Assembly (NCBI RefSeq): GCF_041260155.1
Contig: NC_091939.1
Location: 41,615,870 to 41,679,869 of the forward strand
Direction of reading: 5' to 3'
DNA: 64,000 bases
Source of the DNA: Ptychodera flava
Lineage: Eukaryota > Hemichordata > Enteropneusta > Ptychoderidae
Position numbers and translations under genes: made by a program
Notes under the pieces: generated by a model
Told to the model about the DNA's origin: nothing
Database searches by the model: none
The model's input: only the letters and a program-made list of their open reading frames with translations
Part shown: piece after piece, positions 1 through 11,389 of the stretch
Position numbering within the stretch: the first letter of the stretch is position 1
Layout of the letters: each line of letters opens with the position of its first letter

Positions 1-144
1 ATAATACTTTTCACGACAGCAAAAGCTAAAACAATTTGAATTCGAACTTTACATGACAGTTCTGTGGAAGAAACGATTGGAAATAGCGGCGTGTCTCGGT
101 ACAATGTCTACGCAAGAACGCGCTATGGCTTGTGTGACATACTA

Positions 145-352
145 GCAGGCACAGGCGCTCTGTAGCTTGGTAGTCTGCTAAATAGATCGCTTTTCAGCTT
201 GATCTACCGATCCCGTAGTCAACATGCCCGCACTGCAACCTAAATGAGTGTTTAGGTTGCAGTCCTGGGTATATCGACTATGGGATCGAGAGATCGAGCT
301 GAAAATCGATCTATTTAGCAGACTACCAAGCTAGTACAGAGCGCCTGTGCTT
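145..352. repeat. Long near-perfect hairpin (foldback MITE-like)
   Basis: The left arm (about 145-244) and right arm (about 250-352) are reverse complements over roughly 100 bp, with only a handful of mismatches and small indels and a loop of a few bases around CTAAATGAGTGTTTAG. Both arms share GGTAGTCTGCTAAATAGATC or its complement. No ORF is present. A foldback MITE or a hairpin-RNA precursor are both possible; the sequence alone does not choose between them. Confidence 0.8.
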
Positions 353-1020
353 GCGGGTGTGCACTGCGGTCGCTTCATCTAATTACAATGCTGTGCCATA
401 TCTTAACATGTTGACATCTCAAACGTTTACCGATTCACACCTGTATCACGCCCTTTTTTGATTGACAGCTTGCATGGCCGCTTGCCACGCTAGTTGAAGA
501 CAAAGAGAAATACCTTCATCGATCAAAATCAGCTTTATTTATACTCAAATCATAAAATTTTATCGATACATTCAATCACTAGACATTCATAGTTAGGCAT
601 AGGTGCATGGACGGTTAAGTTTCTTCGCCTGTGACCATTTTGGCATGGTTTTTACGGAGCAATTGAGCATGACGCCACCCAAGCCACGCTTTGCATGAAC
701 TAACTCCAACAGGGGCAGCTAGCTATTTATACCCGGCCCAGGCCTTTAAGAGATCATGTCCAAATTGAAGTAATTTCAGGAGGGGATAAGTACTGTGTGG
801 CCTCATGGAATGTGTGGTTTGGATAATTTTGCATGCCATGTTGATTTTATTACATGTTAATTTGTTTCTTTGTAACTGACCTACTAATTAACCTTTGTCA
901 CCTCACTACACCTGACAAATCAAACCCTTGTGAGACGGAAATGCCATGTACTGAAGCCAAGCCTACTGTTCCAGCTACTGACCACTTTAAGTTGCTAAAT
1001 CTCAGTCTTTTGTACCGGTA
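353..1020. other. No gene recognised
   Basis: There is only short open reading of no recognisable family and no clear splice-bounded exon. AT-rich intergenic sequence. Confidence 0.5.
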
Positions 1021-4000
1021 CAGGGCTGGTAATTAACTTAGAATATATTCAAGCAGCAGAAAATCAACATCACCTGCAGTATATATTGGGAAATATTGTT
1101 GATTCTGCATGTTTCAATTATTGTCCTATTTATTTTCTAGGACTGCATCACAGTGCCCAGAGAATATCACAGCTGATGAAGTCAGCAGAATGATCAGAGA
1201 CCTATTTCCCAGTGACGTCACCATTCACAAAAACTTCCTGTGTGGACAGAATTTCTGCAATAGGATTGCAACTGACTATGCCGCTATGCTTGTTTGGCAG
1301 CAAGAACTTTAATAATAATAAGTTTATTACTGCGCCACTTATTGGTGGTTGTGCTTTCTGGAAGGTGACAGTCACTAGAGACCTGTGGAATGGTCTGTGT
1401 TATTTTTAAAAAACATCATGCAATACATCGTAAGAATAAAATTAACAAATTCTCAGGTGTGCCAAGTGACCACTTCAAATATAATGCTCTCAATACCCAT
1501 ACATGTATGAAAGGAATGACACATTCTGCAGCATAAAACAGTGAATTTCTCCAGCAATTATCTTCTTTCCACCAAGAAGATATCAATGTAAAAACTGTCA
1601 GAAAAACTGTACAAGAAAGCATTTGCCACAGCATATTTCATGATGTCAAAATATGTAGCAAATTATCTTTTTTGTACCAATTTTGGGATATTGCCGAGAA
1701 AATTCTTGATGTCTCAGACCTTATTTTGATTACGGATCTGCAGCATCGAATAGCGAAATTTTCTTGCTTCTTTTGTTACAAACACTGAATGAACAGGTAG
1801 TTGAAGGGTTGAAGCTTCTGTGAGTTTTGGGCTTGTGACAGCTGAGGTTACTGACATATCTGTGAGCCAACAGGTGGTTACCTTTATACACTGACAAAGT
1901 GAAAGGTTGTGAGCAAATTAACTTCTTGTCAACACAAGATATCCTGGTTGATTATTATTCAGCAAAATGCAAATTCCATATTTTCCTTGTTGCAAACAGA
2001 GTTAGCTTCACGTGGCTTATATCCCTAGAGAATTGCATGGGTTTATGTACTGATGGTGCCACGTTTATGGTGGGTAATCAGGGAGGTGTAGCAGCTAAAT
2101 TCAGGGCTGAAAATAGCTTGATTATCAGTGTGCATTGTGTGTGTCACAGGTTTGCCTTAGCATGTACTGACAGCATAGTAACAATCAAGAATATTGTGAT
2201 GTGTCAGACACTCTTCAACAACTTTGGCAATATTTTGAAAATTCTCCCAAAAGGAGTGTTGGACAGTGTACGGCAGTTGCCAATATTGCAGAAGTTTTGA
2301 AAGTATGTTGAAGGGACTGTTTAATTTCTACCACTACAGTCCAAAACAGCGACGAGATCTGAAAGAAGTTGCTTCAATCATGGAAGAAGATTTGGCCCAT
2401 CTTGGCTACATCAAGCAGGTAAACTGTACGCATTTTGTCTTTTTCAATTTTCCAAATGGTAGATTCAGGAAAAATGTATCTTTGGGATAGGTATTTTTTT
2501 ACAGTTACCTTCTGATTTACTACTTATGGGATTCATTTTCAAGCTCTTTGAATATACACAACTTTTAACTGTGTTTAAAGTTTTTTGAAAATTTTATTTT
2601 CCCCATAGAGAAAACAAAGTAATGGTGGCATTAATGAATTTCAAATATCAGTAAATGTTAGGTGATTTGCTTCTCTGGTACCAAAATTTGCATAAAAACC
2701 TGCAGATTTTGTTCTTGATTTCATGAGACAATGGTTGAAATAATGCAAGTTAGCTTGAGGAAATTTGAGCAAAATGTAAATCTTCCACTTTCGAGGTGCA
2801 TAATACCTTGAATAAGTGATTTCCATTGTACAAAAAATACACACTTTCTGTTGGTGTAAAGCTGACATGTACCAATCTTACTTCACCTGTTGCTGCAGCC
2901 ACTAGCTAACTTTCATCACAAATTTATTTGGACTAATAATTGCAAATACATTAAAAACACATTCAGAATATGATTATGTCACAAATCTGATTTCACACAA
3001 AAATTGCATTTATTTTGAAAATTATTGGATTGTGTTACACCAATATGTTTCTTTTTATTTGATAAAAAATCACCAAATTTTTCCACTTTTTGTCAATTGA
3101 AAGGTGCGATGGTTATCAAGTAAAGTAAGGGCAGTCCGAGCAATACAGAACAGTCTACCCATTGTTGTTACCCACCTAGAGGCTGTTAGCAGTGGAAAAG
3201 ATGACACGGCAGCAGCAAAGCTAGAGGGTGGCTGAAGGAAACTCGGAGTGTATCTTTCATAAAGCCCTGCACATTTTGCTGGATGTTTAACCTAAATTGC
3301 AGAAATTTCACAGGTACTAGGATTGGGATACTCTGATATTCAAAAAATTAACACCACATAATTCCAACAGAGTTTGCAATGGCAAAAACTGCAATTTGTT
3401 ATGAAAATGTTTTGGACAGTATGACAACGTTTGGCTATACTTTCATATCTTGATTAACGAACAAAGTTTAGAAGCTTGTCGTATTCCCAGGAGTAATACT
3501 AAATTGCCAAGTATTTATGCTTTGTCATCATAACCTTGTATACAGGTACGTGGAATGGCCATTGTTAGTTGAAAAACAAATTTGTTGAAATTTGAATTTC
3601 TAACAGAAACAATGATCAACTGATTTTTCACCATTGGCTATGTTGAGAAGCAAAATACTTTGCGCTTCAATGTCATGTCTTTGTGAGTTTAATTCAGTCC
3701 AGTTGATAAACAGAATAAGTACAGTAGTAAAGGTAGATAGTGGAGCTTTAATTGGTAGCCATCACTTTTGACTGTCACACTATCTACATTCTGCCACTTG
3801 TTCTGGTAATAATCAGTCATGTGTGTACTTTTTCTTCTCACTTTTTGTTGTAGATATTCCAGCGAGAAGATCTCCTGGTGATTGATGTTAGCCACGAGTT
3901 AGAAGCAGCTGTGTTGAAGCTGTGTGCATTGAAAGTTGATCCAACCAGAGGTGGAAGCATGGCAGATTTCAACAGACTGTACAAACCTACAGAACGTATG

Positions 4001-5036
4001 TTTGGTGATGTGACTCTGCAGGGTCCATGTCCCAGCATCAACTTTGCAGAAGACCCACTACTTCATGATCTAATTGATGGCATTAACAACTATATAGACA
4101 AGAGGTGAGTTCTTTGTATGGTACCCCTATTAGCCTGTATACTACTTACCTGTATGGAACACTGCTTGTATGAAATGTCATGGATGAACTTTTAGAATCT
4201 ATTGTGTATTCTGAATCATTCACACTTCCTTGTTTTATCTACTTTACAGGTTTCATAACTTTTATGAGCCTCCCTTGGCTTGTTTTGAAGCATTTGACAT
4301 TGGCAGGTGGCCAAGCAACAGGGAAGATCTACTTCTACATGGAGATGATGATGTTACTACCGTGTTCATGCATTTTGCTTCTCTTTTTACTGAGGATGAA
4401 ATTGCCATTGGAAAGGAACAGTTCACTGATTTGAAAGCTAGAGTCAGAGATATTGGTGGAAATTCCATGTATAGAGTCTACCAACATCTGCTGACAATAA
4501 AGCCCTCAAATTTGAACATCATACTGTAGCTTGTGAATATTATGTTCACCATTAGCCCAAGCTCTGCAACTTGTGAGAGGTGTTTTTCACACATGAAGTT
4601 AATTAAAACAGCTCAACGTTCATGTTTAAAGCAGTTCATTACAGGCCCTTCTCATCATCATGTTGCATGGACCCTCCATTTCAGACTTCAATGCAGATGC
4701 TGCTATTGAGCATTGGCTCAGCGTTGGTGGTACTAGACACTTACAGGGTCACAGTGTTTGTGGTGGAAGTTCTCCCACAGAATCATTGCTCAAGTAGCTT
4801 ACATAGCATTGTGTTACTGGTAACATATAGAATATTGTCTGGATAAATAAATGAAAATAAATGAAATATACTGCTTATGAATATTGGCTCAGGCTGTTTT
4901 CATTATTCAACAGAATTTTTTACATAGTCACATTCATACAAATGGAGGACAAGTAAAATTTTTGTGAGGACAAGTGAAATTGAAAATCCACTTGTCCCAC
5001 GGACAAGTGAACTGAAACAAAAATTGTCAAGCCCTG
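1021..5036 (+). pseudogene. Decayed hAT transposase gene (ZNF862/KIAA1586-like)
   Basis: Scattered plus-strand exon-like pieces give parts of a hAT transposase with an RNase-H-like fold. 1109-1312 contains PENITADEVSRMIRDLFPSD. 1899-2430 contains GLCTDGATFMVGNQGG and SVHCVCHRFALAC, the DGA and CLAHR-type motifs of this family. 3104-3232 begins VRWLSSKVRAVRAIQN, matching the TRWLS motif. 3854-4108 and 4250-4530 carry the later helical part. 4552-4640 reads ISPSSATCERCFSHMKL, the hAT C-terminal dimerisation signature. Some pieces end at plausible GT donors. In-frame stops after the 4529 and 4640 pieces show it is dead. The right edge ends in TTGTCAAGCCCTG, which resembles a hAT end; CAGGGCTGG at 1021 is a possible but weak left end, and no matching 8-bp target duplication was found. 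Confidence 0.75.
2495..2810. mobile_element. Degenerate TTAA-type MITE copy
   Basis: This resembles the better MITE at 32337-32696. Shared landmarks in order are a TTTACAGTT-like start, a CCATAGAG segment, an ACCAAAATTTGCAT segment, and the right end CGAGGTGCATAATACCTT. The left inverted repeat is lost. It lies between two pieces of the decayed hAT gene. Confidence 0.6.
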
Positions 5037-5099
5037 GTAAAGGTTGTATTACACGAAGTCAGTGGTTGTTGGTGGAAATTGTAAAATCGAAAGCATTGT

Positions 5100-5600
5100 C
5101 ACCCTTCTTTCCAAAGCTCACATGACTGTGACATTCTTTTGTCTATTTATGTGAGTAATGCAAGGCCAGAGAGGGGAGCAAGTACACTAGAACATGTGAA
5201 GAGCAGATTGAGAAGCAGACTGACAACTAAAATGTTGCAAGCTATTCTGCACGTAAGCATAAATGGACCCCCAGCGGCCAATGCAGAGACTGAAACCCTT
5301 ATAGCAAAGGCAGTAGCAAAGTGGCATTGCTTGAAAAATAGACGGTATAAAACTAACAACAGATGAAGATACTCATAAAGCTACAGCACCATCAAGTTAA
5401 GGTTGCCAATGCATCAGCTGTCCAGGTAGATGAGTTCAAAGTCAATCACAGTTATTATCTAAACTGGCAACATGTACTGCCATAGCTGTTAAACTTCTTG
5501 GCATGGATGAATCATATGTAGATGATCATAATGGCATGGAACTTGATGAGATCATGCAAAGTTTTCCTTGCTTGAATGAAAAATAAACATGTACCTGTTA
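5100..5600 (+). pseudogene. Fragment of a second hAT transposase C-terminus
   Basis: The plus-strand reading at 5150-5330 contains SNARPERGASTLEHVKSR and then HVSINGPP. This is the pattern of the hAT dimerisation region (SNA-PERG-S-K-R-S, then a conserved INGP). It sits just outside the right edge of the first hAT remnant, so either the first element landed near this older one or two relatives decayed side by side. No other part of the gene is recognisable. Confidence 0.6.
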
Positions 5601-6416
5601 TTAATGTAATCGAACTGTGTGGTCAAGTTGTTATATCAAATTTGGAACAGATATGTGCAGGGATGGGAGGGGCGAGGGGGTGGCAACCAAACAACCCCAT
5701 ATGCTTTGCAGTAAGTATATGGCTTGGCCACCTGTAATTTTGATAAGGCCCCCTGTTTCAAAATTGAGAGAAATCCCTGTACCCGGCACAGGTAACAGGG
5801 TCAGATTGCATTAACCTTGTCTTTGTAGCAAAGTCCATTACGGAGAGCTCTTCATCAGCGTAGGTCTTGCCAACAACAAATTTGCCCATATCTGGTGTAA
5901 ATGAAGCCTTTCAGTGTCTGCCGCTAATTGCTTCATCATGACATTAGATTTTTCTTTCCTTTTTAGTCCTTTGGCCCAAAGTACTAATGTGATGACGCAG
6001 CCTCTGTTGTCGCATACAGTGGGCCATATGCTGTGGACGCATGTATCTCAGAAACGCTTCAGTAACTTTTTCTGAAATTTGGTCTGATGGTCACTCGGGA
6101 ACTTATCTCAAACGGTCTTTTTTCTTTTTTCGATTGAATCATTTTAAAGTAACTTTTTTAGCATTTTTGTGGAAATCAGTATTTTCAATTTTTCCTCAAA
6201 ACCACTGATTTGATCATGTCTTTGTTTGGCATGGGTGTTCGTATATTTAAAGTGGGGTCAGAACTGTTGAAATTGTGGTGAGGTATGCCTTAATTTATTT
6301 TTAAATAATATTTTAATGAATTTGTACTTGAATTTTAGTTGATTTTCAGTCAAGTTCGATAAAGCTACCATGTGCGCATGCGCTGAATACAAGAACAGAT
6401 ATTGAGTTGAAGAAGA
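5601..6416. other. No gene recognised
   Basis: No ORF of any known family and no obvious repeat structure were seen. Confidence 0.45.
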
Positions 6417-6935
6417 ACCAACGCCATCTTGTTTCTCGGTCTCGTCAGATTTATTACGTTTTAAACTTTTTGACGTGTATTAAAATGTGTCTGGTTAATA
6501 TGAAGTTGACAGTGATGGTACTTTGGTCGCCGTCGCGCATTTTTGGTACGAAAGGCCCCTTCAATTGACAGAACAACGATGTGCTCCGTAGACCCAACTC
6601 ACCGGGTACTGGCAAATCTATGTCATGCCGGCAGGGCAGAGTGTCAGTTCTACCGAGGAAGGCAATGCCACTAGCCCGTAAGTAGGGCTGCGATAAGCTG
6701 GCCCAGAGCGAGGCTGCAAGGATGTGACCTGTTGAAGAATAAAAATCGACGCCATCTTGTTTCTCAGTCTTGTCCGGTTTATTACGTTCTAACCTCTCCG
6801 CGTGTCTTTCAATGTGTCTTATGAATATGAACCTGACACTGATGGTACTTTGGCCGTTGTTGCGCATTTTTTGTACGAAAGGCTCCTTCGATCGACTGAA
6901 GAATGATGGGCTCCGCGTATTCACCGGGTACCGGC
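6417..6935. repeat. Diverged tandem duplication, unit about 325 bp
   Basis: About 200 bp starting near 6418 recurs near 6741 in the same order. Shared blocks are CGCCATCTTGTTTCTC, TTTATTACGTT, TGATGGTACTTTGG, GTACGAAAGG and TCACCGGGTAC. The copies differ at many positions, so the duplication is old. Each copy starts with CGCCATCTTG, the reverse complement of a YY1-type AAGATGGCG core. A promoter-proximal role is inference. The long minus-strand reading across it is not a recognised protein. Confidence 0.7.
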
Positions 6936-7966
6936 GATTCCATTTTCTTGACGGCTGACTTATCAGTGCTAACCGAGCAAGGCAATCCGCACTGCCCTGT
7001 AGCAGTGTACAGTGCGGTGTTGAGCTGGATACCGAGGCCAAGCGAGTATGCGCATGCGTATTGGCCTTGTGACAGTGTGTGACGTTTGCGTACGTCTCCA
7101 TTCGACTCCAAGTTAATGTCAGCTGGTAACGTGCAGTTGTTTTGGCGCAGCGAAAACTTCAATATTTCGTCGTAAGTTGTGTGTTTATTTTGTTGTAATT
7201 ATTGACTCTGATGACTGAAGAGAAGGTGTGCGCCTATTTTGATCGATTTTTGTACGAAGTACTTACGTATCACTATCAGGCAGAGAACATACCAACAACA
7301 GAATGAAAAATGATCGATGACACGTAGCAGGGTGGAATGGCTTGTGTCTGACAGACCACATATATGCACATGGACACTGTGGTCGGACGCTCTTTGGAGT
7401 CGATGATTTGTCAGTACGAGGTAGTCATACAAATCACAATTTGGTTTTTGGCGAGTTGCATTGGACACGGTACGAGTTAGCTGGTACCCAGCATGGTCAG
7501 TTTATTCCTCTGTTGTTACGTCTATTGTCGTACTGTATTGGAGCCGTCAACGCGGTGATGACCTTAGAATTTTTAATGGTCCGTTGTAGCACGTTCAGTA
7601 GTTGAACAGAGCCGCGCAACGTACGGCAGGCATGTCGTAGTTATAGGTGAAGTTGTAATGTAAATTGAATACAGGGAGCGCACTCTTGTTTCACTATAAT
7701 ATCGGCCCATTGCTTGGCCTGAAAACAGGTCATTCTGCCGGTCTATCGTTGTCGATGCTCCTGATTTTTTTGTAACATCTTAGTAGGTATTTGAATAAAC
7801 GTCGTATGAAATACGATTTCTTGCCTGAGATCTTATTGGTTTTTAATCAATGGTGGAAGATGCATAGATATACTTTGAGGAAGGTGAGAAAAGGTGTGCC
7901 TCACAAGATTTGTCAAACGTGTTTGTATTTTATATTCATTTACTGTTTCGTCTATCTTTTTGCAAG
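6936..7966. other. Region upstream of candidate first exon; no gene recognised
   Basis: There is GC-richer sequence around 6950-7150, and short ORFs on both strands of no known family. If the exon at 7967 is real, this stretch would include its promoter and 5' leader, but no TATA or initiator can be asserted. Confidence 0.35.
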
Positions 7967-8017
7967 ATGGGAAGAAAGAAAAAGTCATCTCTTGCAAGAG
8001 CAAGTGCTTTAGCCAAG
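7967..8017 (+). CDS. Candidate first coding exon of the C76-like gene
   Basis: An ATG opens MGRKKKSSLARASALAK, a short basic N-terminus, which stops at a clean donor (AAG then GTAACTG). Downstream at about 19636-20935, beyond two nested insertions, lies a plus-strand gene with a C76-like region that lacks its own clear N-terminus. Basic MGRKK-type starts are usual in that kind of transposon-borne protein (from memory). Joining this exon to it is inference: 11 kb of inserted sequence would form the intron. Confidence 0.4.
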
Positions 8018-8032
8018 GTAACTGTATGATCT

Positions 8033-8231
8033 TTAAAGGTATACAGTCACCTGAAATGAATATGCAGTAAACATGCCCATATATGGTCAAAGGGGTGTCA
8101 TTGGTATTAAAAATGCCCATGTGAGGGTGTTGTTTTTAAAAGCAGCCACCCGCTTAAAATCTGTGATTGGTTAGATTTCTCTTTCCATGGTAACTGTGGC
8201 AAAATTGGAACAGGTGACCGTATACCTTTAA
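8033..8231. mobile_element. MITE, 199 bp, TTAA target site
   Basis: The left end reads TTAAAGGTATACAGTCACCT and the right end, reverse-complemented, reads TTAAAGGTATACGGTCACCT. These are 21-bp terminal inverted repeats with one mismatch. Both edges carry TTAA, the target duplication of piggyBac- and Kolobok-type transposons. It has no ORF. Confidence 0.85.
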
Positions 8232-8442
8232 GCAACTGTTCATTTGATAGTGCATTAGTGACAGGTCATTGCATTTTTGCGTGTTAAAATGGCACAACTT
8301 AATGTGCAGGTCCATATGAATATAGTTTGAAGTGAAAATTGTACTTGTAAAGAATCTTTTATATCATCCACTGTAAGATTGCTACATTCTTTAACACATA
8401 GTAAACACAAACTTGATCACTAAAGACTGCTACATTGTGATA

Positions 8443-10090
8443 ATATTAATATTATTATTATTATTATTATAGACTTTATTTCGGACTCATTGTCCATATA
8501 ACAACAAAAGAAAATCTGGTGATAATATACACAGCTTGGTTAAGTTATACAAAAAGAAGCTTGTTCCATAACTTTATCATTTCGGAGTTTAAATATAATG
8601 AGTCATACACACATCGTACAATATCATTACTGCTTCTCAGAAGTCTTTGCTTTAGAACCATAAATTTGCCTTCTTAGCAAGGCATCAAAGTTATTGATTC
8701 TGTTAGATACAAACATAGAGCTTGCACTACTACGTTTATCATAACCCAATAAAAGACGAGCAGCATTATTGTAAGCAACTTTCAATTTCCTCATAATATT
8801 AACAGAATATTTCATCCAAATTGGACCGCCATACAATTGATAACAATATGTTTTGAAAAGAACACTCTTGACTTCAAAGGTACATCGAGAAAATTTTCTC
8901 ATAAGCATATTAGCTGATATATAAAAGCATCTCATCTGTCGCTCGATATCGTCATCATCACGAAAGTGATCGTTGAGAACAAAACCCAAATGTGTCTTCT
9001 TTGTGACAAATACTAATTTAACTCTATTGAGATACACAGAAGGAATGTGACGAATCATAGATGAATCGCATCTCACACACATACATTTGGTCTTTTTGTT
9101 ATTAAATAAAATATCATGAGTATCACCATAGTCACTACAAATATTGACCAACTTCTGAGTTCCCTTGACAGAAGGACTAATCAGACAAATATCATCAGCA
9201 TACATTAAATGATTGACGAAAAGTCCTCCAATGTTACAACCTGTTTTGGAATTAGACAGCATAAAGCTCAAATGATCAATATAGATATTAAAAAGCTTTG
9301 GTGACAAGATCCCACCTTGCTTTACACCATTGGAGACAGTAAAACCACTGGAGGTACATGCACCCCAGCGAATAAAAGTCTGTTGAGTTCGATACCATCT
9401 CAGGAGAAATCTGACAAAATACACTGGTACTTTGCGATCAATCAACTTTTTGAAGAGAACCCAGTGGTTGACTCTGTCAAATGCCTTGGAGGCGTCCATG
9501 AAAGTGACAATGACATTACTACCATGCTTTCTATAGTAATTGATTACTTCTTTAAGTACAAAGACACACATATCGGTCGAGTGACCAGATTTGAAACCAA
9601 ACTGGTAATGTGACGTTTCAAGATAACATTCAATATTTCTAAGTAAAATTAATTCCATAAGCTTAGAAGCAACTGTCGAAACTGCAATCGGACGATAGTT
9701 ACTTTTGTCATTGATATTGTTGTTTTTGTCCTTTATGATGGGAACTAAAACAGTATCGGATAGGCGACTAGGGCAAACATTATGCACAAACATCGCCGTA
9801 AAACACATACTGAGTAAAATGGAAACTTTACTGCTAGCATACATAAAATGCTCAGCTGAGAGATAGTCAGGGCCAACAGATTTACCAGCCTGTAGTTTCC
9901 CTATGGCATCACTAATGTCACTGGGGTAAACAATGAAATCATTTTCGAGAGTACACTTTTCAACAACATCTAACACAAACTTCTGGTCATGTGTCGTATT
10001 CACTGAGTTGTAAACGCCATAGTAATGGTTACGCCACATATCAGCAATATTAGCTTCGCCAGTACAGCCACCCACATTGTTTGGCCTGGA
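8443..10090 (-). mobile_element. LINE (CR1/L2-like), 5' part displaced by element A
   Basis: A minus-strand ORF enters from the element A junction at 10090 and runs to 8627. It covers a non-LTR reverse transcriptase: an N-terminal NIADMWRNHYYG block, SNYRPIAVSTVASKLME, FMDASKAFDRVNH, VSNGVKQGGILSPKLFNIYI, the catalytic MYADDICLIS, and a CR1/L2-type tail. The 3' UTR ends in a (TAA)n tract at about 8443-8470, typical of such LINEs. The RT portion appears free of stops. The first 45 or so apparent codons upstream of the junction belong to element A's terminal repeat and not to the LINE. It continues at 19579-19635. Confidence 0.85.
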
Positions 10091-10262
10091 GAGGTATGTA
10101 AGGGTGCCGGAAATCGACAAGTGCGGGCCAAAGTGAGGGCCAGCACAATCAAAGTGCGAGCGAATGTGAGGGCTTGAAGTGAGGGTTCTCACAATCGAAG
10201 TGCGAGCAAATGTGAGGGCTCTCACAATCTAAGTGCGAGCGAATGTGAGGGCTTGAAGTGAG
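10091..10262 (+). repeat. Element A left terminal inverted repeat with subrepeats
   Basis: It starts GAGGTATGTAAGGGTGCCGG and then holds about three units of a 45-bp motif (CACAATCGAAGTGCGAGC, AATGTGAGGGCTTGAAGTGA). The match to the right TIR is close. The second unit lacks part of the motif, suggesting copy-number slippage. Confidence 0.85.
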
Positions 10263-10861
10263 GGGCGCCTTGAACCGATCAAATTCGGGCTCAGACATAC
10301 GAAAATGAGAGTCAAGTCGTTTTCAGCGTTGAATAAAACTTACTATCTCCAGAACACAGTCGCGGCGCGGCACAGCTCTGTGAACAGTTGAACGGCTGAG
10401 CGCGGAACGAGTACACATGACCTGCGTACAGATCATGACCCATTACATCACTTCCGTCTTTTTCGTTAACCTTTTCGTGTTTGTTAGTCATTGCATTTCA
10501 AATATCACAGATATCCTTTTTATTATTAATACATGCAACTCAAGCGAGCGATAATTCTTCTGGTACCATTGTAAGCTTACGACTATTACTATGTTCAGAC
10601 AGGGAAAAATTGAAACGTTTCTGCAACACTATTTGTGATTTGTAAACACAGGGGATTAATAGATTGAGTCCGCTTGCGTCCACATACACAAAATTAAGCC
10701 ATTGTTTTGATGTTTAAGACGTCTTAATGCGCCCTCTCGAGTTCAAAAGGTGTGTATGGCCAAGCATTGTTTGTAACAAGATGGCTGAAATGGACGACGT
10801 CGTACTGGCTGTAAAGAATGTGAAAGAGGCTCCCCACCTAACTATCCAAAATGTTTTTGTG

Positions 10862-11104
10862 TCGAGTTTGTGTTTTATTCGTTTCTAAAATGTGTTCCTA
10901 CATTCTTATCCGATTGTTTGTGTTAATAAAAATGTTTGTTTCGCCTCGCCATAAGCTTTCCTCACACAAACAAAACATTACCGTCCACACTAATCCAAAC
11001 TTCCCTACAAATATCCGAGGCGAAACAAACATTTTTATTAACACAAACAATCGGATAAGAATGTAGGAACACATTTTTGAAACGAATCAAACACAAAATT
11101 AATG
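10862..11104. repeat. Near-perfect palindrome with 83-bp arms
   Basis: The left arm (about 10866-10948) and right arm (about 11016-11098) are reverse complements with very few mismatches, and a 67-bp spacer contains the AAGCTTTCC segment. The arms end in CGCCTCG and CGAGGCG. Such fidelity implies recent origin or gene conversion between arms. An 87-aa-class ORF through it is a by-product. Confidence 0.88.
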
Positions 11105-11389
11105 ACTCCATCGAATATTTTTGTTCCCAATTAATAAATCATAGACAATCTCAATTCTCGGTTTATGGCAATTTTTGTCGACTGATAAAAGTCTTTTCAT
11201 CTTCAACATTCCATTCTAATTTCACCTACGGTATATAATATCCTAACCTCCTGTGACTTTCCTTCTAAACGTTGATTTGCCTTGTGCACCAAAGAGATGC
11301 TGTATTTTATGCCAAACGATGAAAAAATATGTGAAGAAATAACCATGTATCAGTCAGTACGGCAGGCGAAACCCGGACGGCCATACCGA

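Noticed and set aside
1021-5036. Complete boundaries for the first hAT remnant
   Set aside because: CAGGGCTGG and TTGTCAAGCCCTG look like ends, but flanks TACCGGTA and GTAAAGGT do not match, so no target duplication supports them.
6454-7101. 215-codon minus-strand ORF
   Set aside because: It runs through the tandem duplication and its composition simply repeats the unit; no family signature and no splice context.
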